Positions 7,034 to 16,276 of a stretch of 53,657 nucleotides of DNA are shown piece after piece (the stretch's first letter is position 1; every line of letters begins with the position of its first letter). A model generated the notes under the pieces. The model did no database searches and was not told the origin of the DNA. It saw only the letters and a program-made list of their open reading frames with translations. The translations under genes and the position numbers were made by a program. Source of the DNA: Candidatus Cloacimonadota bacterium (lineage in GTDB: Bacteria; Cloacimonadota; Cloacimonadia; JGIOTU-2); contig JAUWMT010000016.1 in assembly GCA_030613025.1 (NCBI GenBank), positions 1 to 53,657 on the forward strand, in the 5' to 3' direction.

Positions 7034-9165
7034 TCTACACCCAGCATACGAATAATAAAGGCATATCGCTCTGCAATGTCCTCGTACTGTGTATATCTTC
7101 CCGAACCGCCGTAATGGCCAGCCATATTCGTTTTAAGTATGAGTACATTATCATCTGTTTTCATATCACGCACTTTTGCCACCCAGCGAAGTGGCTGCCA
7201 GTAGCGTACCCTGCTGTCATGATATCCTGCAGTGAGCATCATATTGGGATAGGATTGCTTCTTGATATTCTGATATGTATCCCACGAAAGCAGATAATCG
7301 AAGTATTCTTTTTTATGTGGATTTCCCAGCTCATCATAATGATATTTTGTACCCGAAGCAGTCGAGTCCATAAGAACGGTGAGTTTATCCATTGATGGAA
7401 CATCAGCGACAATCACTCCAAAAAGATCAGGACGCCAATTGGCGATAACTCCCATAATCATGCCACCGGCGCTTGCACCAAAAGCTGCCAGTTTTTCAGG
7501 GTTTGTGTATTTATTATCGATCAAGAACTCTGCACAGGCAATATAATCGAAAAAAGTATTTTTTTTATTGAGCAATTTCCCCTGTTCATACCACTGCTCG
7601 CCTTTTTCTTTTCCGCCACGCACATGAGCAATAGCATAGACGAATCCCCTATCCAGCAAACTTATACGGGCGCGGGAGAAACCGGGATTTCTGCTATTAC
7701 CATACGCTCCATACGCATGAAGATACAAGGGATTGCTTCCATTGTTTTTGAAAAGTTCTCTTTTATAAACAATCGAAATGGGAACTTTTTCACCATCATG
7801 GGATGTTGCATATACTCGCTCGGACTGATACTCATCAGGGTCAAATCCTCCAACTACCTCATAACGTTTGAGGAGTTTTCTCTCTTTTGATTTCATATTA
7901 TAAGCATATACAGAAGAGGGTGTGGTAAGCGAAGAATATGAGAAGTACAAGGTGTCGGTGATAAAATCCGGAGTCCATCTGTCATAGTATGCATACACTT
8001 TTTCAGGAAAAGTCATATAATAATCCGTGCCATCTTCAAGAAGAAAAATATGCGGTTTGATAACACCGCTATGTTGCTCGTACACGACGATATACTTCTC
8101 AAAAACATCGAATCCATCAATATAAATTGAATCATTATGAGGAATAAAAGTTTCCCATTTGAGCGGGTCGCTGGAATTAGCGGTCATAATTTTGTAATTC
8201 GGAGCAGACTCATTAGTTCGAATGTACCATGTATCACCATTGTTGGTTATATAATATTTCACACCTTGCTTGCGTGGCTTAAAAAGAGTGAATGATCCTA
8301 TAGCCGGCGGATCATCTGCATCGAGATACCGCACTTCCGAGGTTGTTTTGCTGTTCGTTCCCAAAACGATGTAATCATTTGAACGGGTCCTTCCAAACCA
8401 TACATAGAATGCGTTGTCATCTTCCTTGTAAATGAGCTCGTCATCAGCGGAATCTGATCCGAGAACATGTCTGTACGCTAGTTTGCTTTTCAGATTTTCC
8501 TCATTTGGAGTAACATAAAAGATGGTTTTATTATCATTTGCCCATTCCACATCATTGACAGGATATATTTTTTCAGCAAGCAATGTATCTGCCTGTATAT
8601 CTTTGACATATAGGGTGTAACGCTCAACGCCGGTTGTATCAACTGTATATGCAAGCAACCGTTGATCCGGGCTGTATTCACGTTTGCTGATCGAGAAAAA
8701 TTCATGACCTTCAGCGAGAGAGTTCACATCAAGGACTATTTCTTCGGGTGCAGAGAGCGAATTGAATTTCCTGCAATAGATCAGATAGGATTTTCCCTGT
8801 TCTCGTCTAGAGTAGTAATAATAATCACCCCAACGCGTCTGTGCATTGACTTCCTCTTCGCCGATCCTGCTGATGATCTCATTAAAGATCGTATCTTTGA
8901 GGGCTGACATTCCAGAAAGGATCGCTTCTGCATAAAGATTTTCTGCTTCGATATATTCTATTACAGTAGAATCGCTTCGAGTATCATCGATCATCCACTC
9001 GTAATCATCTTTCAGTTCGACGCCGTGCAAAGTTTTACTTGTTGGAATTTTCTGAGCATCCGAAGGTATTATTGATTCTGGCTGTTTACCTTCTTTATGA
9101 ACTTTCTGTGATGCACAAAAAGCAGCGACCAAAAGTATGATTATCAATAAAAAATATTTTTTCAC
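7030..9165 (-). CDS. S9 prolyl-oligopeptidase family (oligopeptidase B-like), divergent copy
   Basis: 711 aa from a GTG directly after the upstream copy's stop. N-terminal hydrophobic segment with Cys at ~17 (VAAFCASQ) suggests export, possibly as a lipoprotein, though Phe at -1 is unusual. A beta-propeller region is followed by the alpha/beta-hydrolase domain: GASAGG with Ser565, Asp650 in YHDSRVRYW, His684 in MAGHYGGSGR, so the catalytic triad is intact. The two glutamates that select basic P1 residues in oligopeptidase B (E-x-E before WGNP) are His609 and Asp611 here (HYDELGNP), so specificity has probably shifted. Its stop overlaps gshA as ATGA. Confidence 0.9.
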   Translation of the reverse strand: MKKYFLLIIILLVAAFCASQKVHKEGKQPESIIPSDAQKIPTSKTLHGVELKDDYEWMIDDTRSDSTVIEYIEAENLYAEAILSGMSALKDTIFNEIISRIGEEEVNAQTRWGDYYYYSRREQGKSYLIYCRKFNSLSAPEEIVLDVNSLAEGHEFFSISKREYSPDQRLLAYTVDTTGVERYTLYVKDIQADTLLAEKIYPVNDVEWANDNKTIFYVTPNEENLKSKLAYRHVLGSDSADDELIYKEDDNAFYVWFGRTRSNDYIVLGTNSKTTSEVRYLDADDPPAIGSFTLFKPRKQGVKYYITNNGDTWYIRTNESAPNYKIMTANSSDPLKWETFIPHNDSIYIDGFDVFEKYIVVYEQHSGVIKPHIFLLEDGTDYYMTFPEKVYAYYDRWTPDFITDTLYFSYSSLTTPSSVYAYNMKSKERKLLKRYEVVGGFDPDEYQSERVYATSHDGEKVPISIVYKRELFKNNGSNPLYLHAYGAYGNSRNPGFSRARISLLDRGFVYAIAHVRGGKEKGEQWYEQGKLLNKKNTFFDYIACAEFLIDNKYTNPEKLAAFGASAGGMIMGVIANWRPDLFGVIVADVPSMDKLTVLMDSTASGTKYHYDELGNPHKKEYFDYLLSWDTYQNIKKQSYPNMMLTAGYHDSRVRYWQPLRWVAKVRDMKTDDNVLILKTNMAGHYGGSGRYTQYEDIAERYAFIIRMLGVE

Positions 9166-11301
9166 TTAGAATTCAATTCCAAAAATATCGAACATAAAGG
9201 CATATTTCAATGCAACTTCTCTCAGATGACTAAATCTTCCGGACGCACCAGCATGACCCGAAAACCGGATCTTCAGAAGTGCGAGATTTTTATCCAATTT
9301 TTTATCACGGATCTTTGCGATCCACTTTGCCGGTTCCCAGTAATTAACACGGGGATCATAAAATCCGCCGAAAGCAAGTATATGAGGATAATGCTGCGCC
9401 TTCACGTTTTGATAGGGGCAATAGGAATAAATATAATCGAAATAAACTTTATCATGAGGATTTCCCCACTCCTCATACTCAGAAATTGTGGCAGAGAGAG
9501 AGGGATCAAGTATAGTATTGATGACATCCACAAACGGAACATCAGCAATAGCGATCTCGCACAGTTCGGGACGCATATTCAGCACTGCACCAATGAGAAG
9601 TCCTCCAGCGCTTCCGCCCTGAATTGCTAATTTTTCTTTGCTCGTATATTTTTCCCGAATAAGAAATTCTTCGCATGCAATGAAATCTGTGAAAGTGTTT
9701 TTCTTATTAAGCATCCGCCCCTGATCGTGCCATTGCTTCCCATATTCGCCACCACCGCGGATATGAGCTATCACATATACGAATCCTCTATCCAGCAAAC
9801 TTAAACGGGCTGAAGAGAAATATGGTTCATAGGTGTCTCCATAAGATCCGTAACCAGTAAGATACAAAGGATTGGATCCGTCTTTTGCAAACAATTCTTT
9901 TTTATATACAAGAGAAATCGGAATTTTGGTTCCATCTAAGGCAGTTGCATAAATTCTCTCCTGATTATATAATGAAGGATCATAGAATCCTTTTATTGTT
10001 TTCTGTTTACGTATTACTTTTTCCTGAGTTTGCATATTATAATCATACACAGAATAAGGTGTGACCATAGACTCGTAGGTAAATCTCAGATCCTTTGTAT
10101 CAAAATTCGGATTACTTCCGGAATATGTCGTATAAATCGGTTCAGTAAAATCTATATAATGTTCCTCTTCTGTATTCAAATCTATTATTCTAATTTTTTC
10201 TAAGGCATCCTCCTGTTCATAAATAACCATATAATCTTTGAATATATCGATGTTAATAGAAACAGAGTCCCTGTGAGGAATAAACTCCTTCCAATTTTCT
10301 TTCCCGGGATTTTGGATCGAAGTTACCATTACCTTATAATTTTTTGCATCATCATTAGATACAATAAAAAATTCATCAATATGAGGACAGATATAATATC
10401 TATGTCCTTGTTCACGTGGTTGGACAATCTTAAATTCTCCGCTAGCTGGCGGTTCATCAGCTTTTAAATATCGGATTTCATAAGTAGTCTTACTGCCACT
10501 TGTAAATATCAAATATTCTTTACTTCTCGATTTATAAATCCATAAATAAAAAGCTCCGTCATTCTCTTGATAAATCAACTTGTCGTTTTTTATGTCAGTT
10601 CCCAGAACATGACGATATAATTTATCACTTCTTCCCGACTCATTTTCTGTTATATAAAATAAAGTTTGATTGTCATTAGCCCACTCAACATCATCAACAG
10701 GATAGGCAGTATCAGATAGAAAATAATTTTCCTTAATATCCTTCACCGAAAGTGTATAACGTTCTGCACCGGTTGTATCAAAGGTAAAAGCAATGTACTG
10801 ATGATCGGGACTTACCACCAGATTCGACACATCGTAGAACTCATATCCTGAAGCCAGTTCATTTATATCAATAATAATTTCTTCTTCGGATTCGTGAATA
10901 CATTTTTTTCTACAATACAGGGAGTATTCTTCACCTTCAATATCCTTCCAGTAATAGTAAAAACTATCAATTCGGACAGGTACGGACATGTCAGTTTCCT
11001 GAATTTTGCCAACGATTTCCTGGAACAGTTGTTCCTGAAGTTCTTTGGTATGAAATAAAACACTATCTGTATAGGCATTTTCCTTTTCAATGTGTGCGAT
11101 CACTTCCGGATCAGTGCGGGTTTTGTCCTTCATCCAATAATAGTTATCGACCAATAATGTATCATGGATCGACAATTCATAAGGAATTTTCTTAGCTATT
11201 GGGGGTTGGGGATTTACTGCTCTTTTCTGCTCGTGAACAGTTCGAGTTGATGCGCACGCAATAATTGAGAGAGCTATCCCGATAAGGAATATTTTTTTCA
11301 T
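9166..11301 (-). CDS. oligopeptidase B-like S9 peptidase, lipoprotein
   Basis: 711 aa, the same length as its downstream tandem paralogue. SPII signal with a good lipobox (SIIAC, Cys16), so probably membrane-anchored outside the cytoplasm; classical oligopeptidase B is cytosolic. Propeller domain ~40-430, hydrolase domain after it. Triad Ser564 (GGSAGG), Asp649 (FYDPRVNYWEP) and His683 (FSGHAGASGR). The EYEEWGNP motif is intact with Glu608 and Glu610, implying cleavage after Arg/Lys as in oligopeptidase B. First gene of the four-gene run leading to gshA. The start has only a weak ribosome-binding site. Confidence 0.92.
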   Translation of the reverse strand: MKKIFLIGIALSIIACASTRTVHEQKRAVNPQPPIAKKIPYELSIHDTLLVDNYYWMKDKTRTDPEVIAHIEKENAYTDSVLFHTKELQEQLFQEIVGKIQETDMSVPVRIDSFYYYWKDIEGEEYSLYCRKKCIHESEEEIIIDINELASGYEFYDVSNLVVSPDHQYIAFTFDTTGAERYTLSVKDIKENYFLSDTAYPVDDVEWANDNQTLFYITENESGRSDKLYRHVLGTDIKNDKLIYQENDGAFYLWIYKSRSKEYLIFTSGSKTTYEIRYLKADEPPASGEFKIVQPREQGHRYYICPHIDEFFIVSNDDAKNYKVMVTSIQNPGKENWKEFIPHRDSVSINIDIFKDYMVIYEQEDALEKIRIIDLNTEEEHYIDFTEPIYTTYSGSNPNFDTKDLRFTYESMVTPYSVYDYNMQTQEKVIRKQKTIKGFYDPSLYNQERIYATALDGTKIPISLVYKKELFAKDGSNPLYLTGYGSYGDTYEPYFSSARLSLLDRGFVYVIAHIRGGGEYGKQWHDQGRMLNKKNTFTDFIACEEFLIREKYTSKEKLAIQGGSAGGLLIGAVLNMRPELCEIAIADVPFVDVINTILDPSLSATISEYEEWGNPHDKVYFDYIYSYCPYQNVKAQHYPHILAFGGFYDPRVNYWEPAKWIAKIRDKKLDKNLALLKIRFSGHAGASGRFSHLREVALKYAFMFDIFGIEF

Positions 11302-11341
11302 GTACGTAGTTCCAAGTATTTATTTTGGTTTTTTCTAATTT

Positions 11342-11800
11342 TAAGTGGATTGAAATATTGAAATAAAAGAATCTGAATATCCAATATCCAACACGGAATA
11401 ACCAATATCCATTTAACTACACTCTCTCTTAACTCTTTTAAAGTTGCTTTCAATTTATTTGTACTGCTAAATATTTCGCTTAACATATTGTTTTCCATTA
11501 TTGTATTAATTGTCTAACGGAGTAAATAAAATCAGACCTAAATTCAGTATTTTGAGCTTCTCCATAATTCGCTGCAGCTGATGATCCACTTTTAAATAAT
11601 TGAAATGTGATATGTTTATCTGCCTTTGTTTCAGGTAGTTGCGCATAAACATGAATAATCTTAACCGAATAATCAATCAGACGTTCCTGCAAATCGAACT
11701 TTTTATGAATCATTTTCTTTATTATTTTCCTTCATTAATTGGATATTCCGTGCCTGCCCCGTGTAATCTTCTTTTTTTATTACACTGGGGTTGAATATTG
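11342..11800 (-). mobile_element. four-helix-bundle (23S IVS-type) element, copy 1
   Basis: Flanks match the copy at 28364-28763: left end TTAAGTGG plus GAATATCCAATATCCAACAC, right end TGCCTGCCCCGTGTAATCTT, a TTACACTG stretch and TTGGATATTG. The left end (TAAGTGGATTG) resembles the 11-bp terminal repeat of copy 2; the right-end repeat is not recognisable. Boundaries are therefore approximate. Carries the truncated four-helix-bundle gene 11498-11713. Direct evidence is the long shared flanks; mobility is inferred. Confidence 0.55.
11498..11713 (-). pseudogene. four helix bundle (S23/IVS) protein, C-terminally truncated
   Basis: 71 aa with the N-terminal signature of small four-helix-bundle proteins first known from 23S rRNA intervening sequences: FDLQERLIDYSVKII (~6-20), LFKSGSSAAANYGEAQ (~39-54), then FRSDFIYSVRQLIQ and a stop. 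Full-length members run to about 115-120 aa with two more helices; the usual LKELRET helix is absent in frame. Another frame just downstream contains KLKATLKELRES, suggesting a decayed C-terminus. Best read as a broken copy in a repeated element; molecular role unknown even for intact members. Confidence 0.65.
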
Positions 11801-11869
11801 GATATTGTTTGCAACTTACAAACCAAATTCTCAAAAAAGCTATTTTTTATTAACAGCAGTATATATATT

Positions 11870-12937
11870 TTATGGGTGCCATTCATAGGCGCCGAGATCG
11901 ACCTCGCTGTTATGAATGCGAGTTTCACCATCAAGGTCTTCCAGCCAGGACACAACACCCGGATTTCCTATATCCAGGCAGGGACTTCCAGATTTAATAT
12001 GATAATCATTACTGCCGATGAATTGAGGATCATTATAGATATTTTCGAGACTGTCGGGATTCACATCAGGATATTCGATCGGAGAACAGGTGTATGATGC
12101 GACGAGACTGCTATCACTGAGCACATCAAGGTCGGTTTCATTATCCCAAACAATACAATTTATCATCTGTGAAAGGAGATCACTATTCACTCGCACGCCC
12201 CATTTTGTATTCGATGCAATGGTATTATTGACCATAAGAGATTTTGCATTATGGATATACACACCTCGTTCATTGTCTGCGATCAGATTATTGAAAAGTG
12301 ATGGATTGGAATCGTCCAATGCATAGACAGCATCGAGTTTACTGTTCTCAATAAAATTCAGCAAAAGTACCGGATCGGATTCCCCATCAATAATAAATCC
12401 GGCATAATTATCATAGAACCAGGAATTCTCAATTCGTGGATTGGCATGAGAGCAGTATACCGCACACCAATGGCAATCATATACATAGCAATATTGAATT
12501 GTTGGTTCGGCATTTTCGCAGTAAAATGCAGCATTATAGTATGCGGCTTCAGAGCCCATATTTCGGATCGTTATGCCGTATATAAGATCAGCATTGCTTT
12601 GAAAGGAATTACCAAAATAAAATCCAGCGCCCTTCCCGTTTCCTTCAATGATCGCATAATCCGGCTGATGTCCACGCAGATCGGTCATAATAGTGAGATG
12701 TTTTTCGTCGCCATCCCACATGAGATTCGTGTTATTGTTTCCCGCATAGATGCCTTCCGTGAGACGAAGCGTGTCTCCATCTATGGCTGCATCGATTGCA
12801 TCCTGGATCGTGTCATAAACATTGCTTCCAATAAGCACCCCTGAGTTGTTTGATTTGATGTCCGTTGTTGTTTTTTCACATGAGATCATGCCCATCGCCA
12901 GAGCACAGATCCCAATGAGTACTAAAATCTTTTTCAT
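11870..12937 (-). CDS. right-handed parallel beta-helix lipoprotein
   Basis: 355 aa. Lipoprotein signal ending MGMISC (Cys20) followed by a short Asn/Ser linker. DTIQDAIDAAIDGDTLRLTEGIY near 42-65 is the typical entry strand of pectate-lyase-like/NosD-type solenoids, followed by ~22-residue rungs rich in Asn (NPRIENSWFYDN, NPSLFNNLIADN, LMVNNTIASNT) to the end at GAYEWHP. Such proteins bind or cleave polysaccharide, or simply act as surface proteins; no clear catalytic residues seen. AGGAG ribosome-binding site upstream. Monocistronic by position, with repeat-rich DNA before it. Confidence 0.85.
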   Translation of the reverse strand: MKKILVLIGICALAMGMISCEKTTTDIKSNNSGVLIGSNVYDTIQDAIDAAIDGDTLRLTEGIYAGNNNTNLMWDGDEKHLTIMTDLRGHQPDYAIIEGNGKGAGFYFGNSFQSNADLIYGITIRNMGSEAAYYNAAFYCENAEPTIQYCYVYDCHWCAVYCSHANPRIENSWFYDNYAGFIIDGESDPVLLLNFIENSKLDAVYALDDSNPSLFNNLIADNERGVYIHNAKSLMVNNTIASNTKWGVRVNSDLLSQMINCIVWDNETDLDVLSDSSLVASYTCSPIEYPDVNPDSLENIYNDPQFIGSNDYHIKSGSPCLDIGNPGVVSWLEDLDGETRIHNSEVDLGAYEWHP

Positions 12938-12960
12938 GATAACTCCTGTTAAAAAAAAAT

Positions 12961-13066
12961 TGTCATTCTCGAAACCTGATTTATCAGGTTGAAGAATCTA
13001 TTAACTTATTTTAATGTTTCTCTAATTAGAGATTCTTCACTACACTTCGTTCCGTTCAGAATGACA
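12961..13066. repeat. TGTCATTC element, copy A (106 bp)
   Basis: Begins TGTCATTCTCGAAACCTGAT and ends TTCAGAATGACA, so it has short terminal inverted repeats. Nearly the same sequence occurs at 33299-33402, including internal AGAATCTATTAACTTATT and GAGATTCTTCACT. A more distant relative lies at 35096-35187. Confidence 0.8.
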
Positions 13067-13625
13067 ACTATTTTTATTTTTTATACCTCTTTTTTTATAT
13101 ACAATTTCTGAATGATCCACAAATAACTTCTCACATCTCTTCCATTTCTTACCTTTCATATTTCTTTTATAACATTTTTTACACTACCTGTCATAGGTAT
13201 ATACTTTTTTTAACCACAGAGAACGCCAGTCTTCTTCCGATCCCAGTTAAATAGAAAAAGAGATTTAACGGGACAGATAAATCGGAATACGTCTTGGCAG
13301 GCAGAGAGCACAGAGAATAATAAATAAAATACATCAATTCCATCTTACAATTTTTTCACTCCAAGAAATATTTGTCCATTAATCCGCTGGTTCATTATAT
13401 TTTTGGTTATTGTCCAAGGTAAGCATTAAAACACTCAACAAACCTGTATTTATATTTAAAAAATCTCATATTTAAGAAGCTGAGTCCAAAGAGTCCTTCT
13501 CTGTTTCCTCTGCTTGTCCCGGCGTAGCGTAGCGAAGACGGATGGTTTTATACATATTAAATTACTCTTTTATACTCATATTTTCTATATTCTATTTTAT
13601 TTCATGTTTAAGCAAAATGAGTAAT
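13067..13625. other. repeat-rich gap without a gene
   Basis: Holds a TTTCATATTTCTT stretch near 13157 that recurs before pyrB near 33260, a split ACCACAGAGAAC / GAGAGCACAGAGAA repeat at 13214-13318, a stretch resembling GTCTTCTTCCGATCCC inserted in it, and a GTCCCGGCGTAGCG fragment near 13516. No reading frame with coding character seen. Confidence 0.5.
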
Positions 13626-14225
13626 TTACATAACCGATTCGATAACGATTGAGTAACTTTCATAATATTGGATCACACCTGTATCTATCGTCCAGCCCAC
13701 ATCGATAGTATCGATTAGTATAAATCCTTTCACTTCATGGGCTTTGGGGAAATGTGATTCGATCGTGTTCTGCAGGATGTTTGTTCTGCTCTTTGAAATC
13801 TTTAGCAGATCATCGGAAAATTGGACTCTCATTTCATTATGCAGGACTCCATCGCCCATTGGTTCTTTTATTATTTTTTCCGACTTAAGCACAGAGATGA
13901 GCACGCCCGTCTTTTCCAATCTGATAGTTTTATCCGGCTTTACATTAGCAAGTTTGGCGTTCCGGATGCTGAGCTTCATTTCCTTCTCTCCATTTATGCT
14001 CGTATAGACAAACTGCATGCCTGCAAGCTGTTCTGCGATATTTTTCCGCGCAGTCGCTTCAGCCATGTTCTTTGCCATTCCTTCATTCATGGATCTTGAA
14101 AAACCGTAGCCGAGCACCTGTTTTTGAACTTCCTTATAGGTTACATTTTTGTAATCGAAATGATCAACAGAAACACATCCTGTAAGCAATATAACTGCAA
14201 TAAAACCTGTAATGAAAGCTTTCAT
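13626..14225 (-). CDS. LPP20-like lipoprotein
   Basis: 199 aa. Lipobox LTGC (Cys17) after a short signal; AGGAG upstream. The body has the pattern of LPP20/FlgP-like lipoproteins: RSMNEGMAKNMAEATARKNIAEQLAG near 43-68, an amphipathic helix of repeated Ala and charged residues, then beta-rich sequence to ESYSIVIESVM. Function is not known for most members; in flagellated bacteria some build outer-membrane rings. It follows a repeat-rich gap and is 11 nt after hutU on the same strand, so it may be cotranscribed. Moderately sure of the family. Compare the LPP20-type N-terminus at 43999-45333. Confidence 0.7.
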   Translation of the reverse strand: MKAFITGFIAVILLTGCVSVDHFDYKNVTYKEVQKQVLGYGFSRSMNEGMAKNMAEATARKNIAEQLAGMQFVYTSINGEKEMKLSIRNAKLANVKPDKTIRLEKTGVLISVLKSEKIIKEPMGDGVLHNEMRVQFSDDLLKISKSRTNILQNTIESHFPKAHEVKGFILIDTIDVGWTIDTGVIQYYESYSIVIESVM

Positions 14226-14236
14226 CGTTTCTCCTA

Positions 14237-16258
14237 TTAAAATTCTTTCTCTACCAATTCATCAATAAGTTCATCTTTTGGTATAAACGGCAGTGTTATT
14301 TGTCCATTATTTTTATTTCTTTCGTTCCATTCAATCGAGGTTTCTATGGCATGAGGATTTCGTGCCCAAGCTCTGCGAGCCACTCCTCCCATAACATCCC
14401 AATCCAAAGCCGATTTTATAACATTATCTACTTTTTTGCTTCCGTCGAGCACCAATCCGAATCCTCCGTTGAACGCCTTCCCGATGCCGACTCCGCCGCC
14501 GTTGCTTTCCACGACAAGTGTCATTCCTCGTGCTACATTTCCAGCAAAACAGTGAATCGACATGTCGGCACATACATTGCTTCCATCTTTGATATTTGCT
14601 GTTTCTCTGTATGGTGAATCTGTCCCGCCTGTGTCATGATGATCCCGTCCTATCATTATGGGTCCGACTTCTCTATTGCGAACCATTTCATTGAATTTGA
14701 GTGCTATTTTAACTCGACCTTGTGCATCAGCATAAAGAATTCGTGCTTGTGAGCCGACAACCAGCTTGTTTTCCTCAGCGCTCTTTATCCAATAATAATT
14801 ATCCCTATCCTGAGATCGTCTTGTTGGATCGATGCACTCCATTGCAGCAAGATCTGTTTTGCGCAGATCCTCTGGTTTTCCGTTCAAACACACCCAGCGG
14901 TATGGTCCGTAACCATAATCAAAACAGATGGGTCCCATAATATTTTCCACATAGGATGGGAAGATAAATCCTTCTTTTGTGTTCACGCCATTTTTGGCAA
15001 TATCATGTGCTCCTGCATCAAAGACCGCTTTCATGAAGCTGTTGCCATAATCCCAGAAAAAAGTACCACGCTTGGTCATTTGTTTTATCAGTTTGTAATG
15101 AGTAATAAGTGATTCATCGACCTTCTTTTTGAAACCATCTATATCATTTTTGAGGAGTGTACGCCCTTCTTCAAAGCTCAAACCTTGAGGAGTATAACCG
15201 CCTTCATATACTGCATGACATGAAGTTTGGTCGGACAAAAGCTCGACTTCAATATTATTATCAACGAAGTACTGCAAGAGATCAACCACATTTCCATAAT
15301 ATCCAATCGAGACCGCTTCTCCTTTTGCTTTGCTTTCCAGCATCCAATTAACGACTTCTTCTAAATTGTCAGAATATTTAGAAAGCCATCCTTGTTCGTG
15401 GCGTGTTTTAATGCGCGAAAGATCCACTTCTGCGATCACGCCGACTCCACCTGAAATCTCAACTGCTTTTGCCTGTGCTCCGCTCATACCTCCAAGCCCG
15501 GAAGTGACGAAAACCTTTCCTTTTAAATCCTCATCCTCAGGAATATTAAGATACATTCTTCCTGCATTAAGTAGTGTAATATAAGTGCCGTGCACAATTC
15601 CCTGAGGACCTATATACATCCATCCGCCAGCAGTCATCTGTCCGTAGTTTGTGACCCCCATTGCTGCTGCTGCTTTGAAGTCATCGGAATTATCGAACAT
15701 ACCGACCATTAAGCCATTTGTGCTTATCACACGTGGACTTTCAGGACGTGATGGGAACAATCCGAGCGGGTGACCCGAAGCAACAACGAGCGTCTGATGA
15801 TCTGTCATGAACTCGAGATATTTCTTGATAAGCCGGTACTGCATCCAATTCTGGCATACCTGACCGCTCTCTCCGTATGTAACCAGCTCATAAGGATAAA
15901 GTGCTACATCAAGATCAAGATTATTGTCGATCATGACCTGTAGCGCTTTTCCTTCAAGTGTGTTGCCATTATACTCCTGAACTGGCTTTGCTTTGATATC
16001 TCCCTGCGGACGATAGCGGTATCCATAAATGCGTCCGCGGGTTTTAAGTTCTTCCAGAAATTCCGGTGCAAGCTTTTCATGTAATTCTGTAGGAATATAT
16101 CGCAATGCATTTTTCAGAGCAGTCTTTATCTCGGTTTTTGAAAGATTTAATCCCCTATCCGGTGCTCTTCGAATCCCTTCATCGAATACCGGATCGGGTG
16201 GCAATTCCTTAGAAAGACTAATGTGCATTGCCTTGGAAACATTAAAATTATTATTCAC
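14237..16258 (-). CDS. hutU: urocanate hydratase, long form
   Basis: 673 aa with a GTG start after AAGGAG. Urocanase converts urocanate to imidazolonepropionate with NAD+ as electrophile. Longer than the ~555-aa enterobacterial form, as in the long subfamily. Motifs: YGQMTAGGWMYIGPQGIVHG near 200-220, VFVTSGLGGMSGAQAKAVEI near 250 (nucleotide binding), MECIDPTRRSQDRDNY near 465, GRDHHDTGGTDSPYRET near 540 and GGGVGIGKAFNGGFGLV near 608. No hutH, hutI or hutG is in the window, so histidine degradation is completed elsewhere or urocanate is imported. Lies 18 nt after the IF-2B-like gene. Confidence 0.95.
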   Translation of the reverse strand: MNNNFNVSKAMHISLSKELPPDPVFDEGIRRAPDRGLNLSKTEIKTALKNALRYIPTELHEKLAPEFLEELKTRGRIYGYRYRPQGDIKAKPVQEYNGNTLEGKALQVMIDNNLDLDVALYPYELVTYGESGQVCQNWMQYRLIKKYLEFMTDHQTLVVASGHPLGLFPSRPESPRVISTNGLMVGMFDNSDDFKAAAAMGVTNYGQMTAGGWMYIGPQGIVHGTYITLLNAGRMYLNIPEDEDLKGKVFVTSGLGGMSGAQAKAVEISGGVGVIAEVDLSRIKTRHEQGWLSKYSDNLEEVVNWMLESKAKGEAVSIGYYGNVVDLLQYFVDNNIEVELLSDQTSCHAVYEGGYTPQGLSFEEGRTLLKNDIDGFKKKVDESLITHYKLIKQMTKRGTFFWDYGNSFMKAVFDAGAHDIAKNGVNTKEGFIFPSYVENIMGPICFDYGYGPYRWVCLNGKPEDLRKTDLAAMECIDPTRRSQDRDNYYWIKSAEENKLVVGSQARILYADAQGRVKIALKFNEMVRNREVGPIMIGRDHHDTGGTDSPYRETANIKDGSNVCADMSIHCFAGNVARGMTLVVESNGGGVGIGKAFNGGFGLVLDGSKKVDNVIKSALDWDVMGGVARRAWARNPHAIETSIEWNERNKNNGQITLPFIPKDELIDELVEKEF

Positions 16259-16276
16259 GAGAGTCTCCTTGATCTT

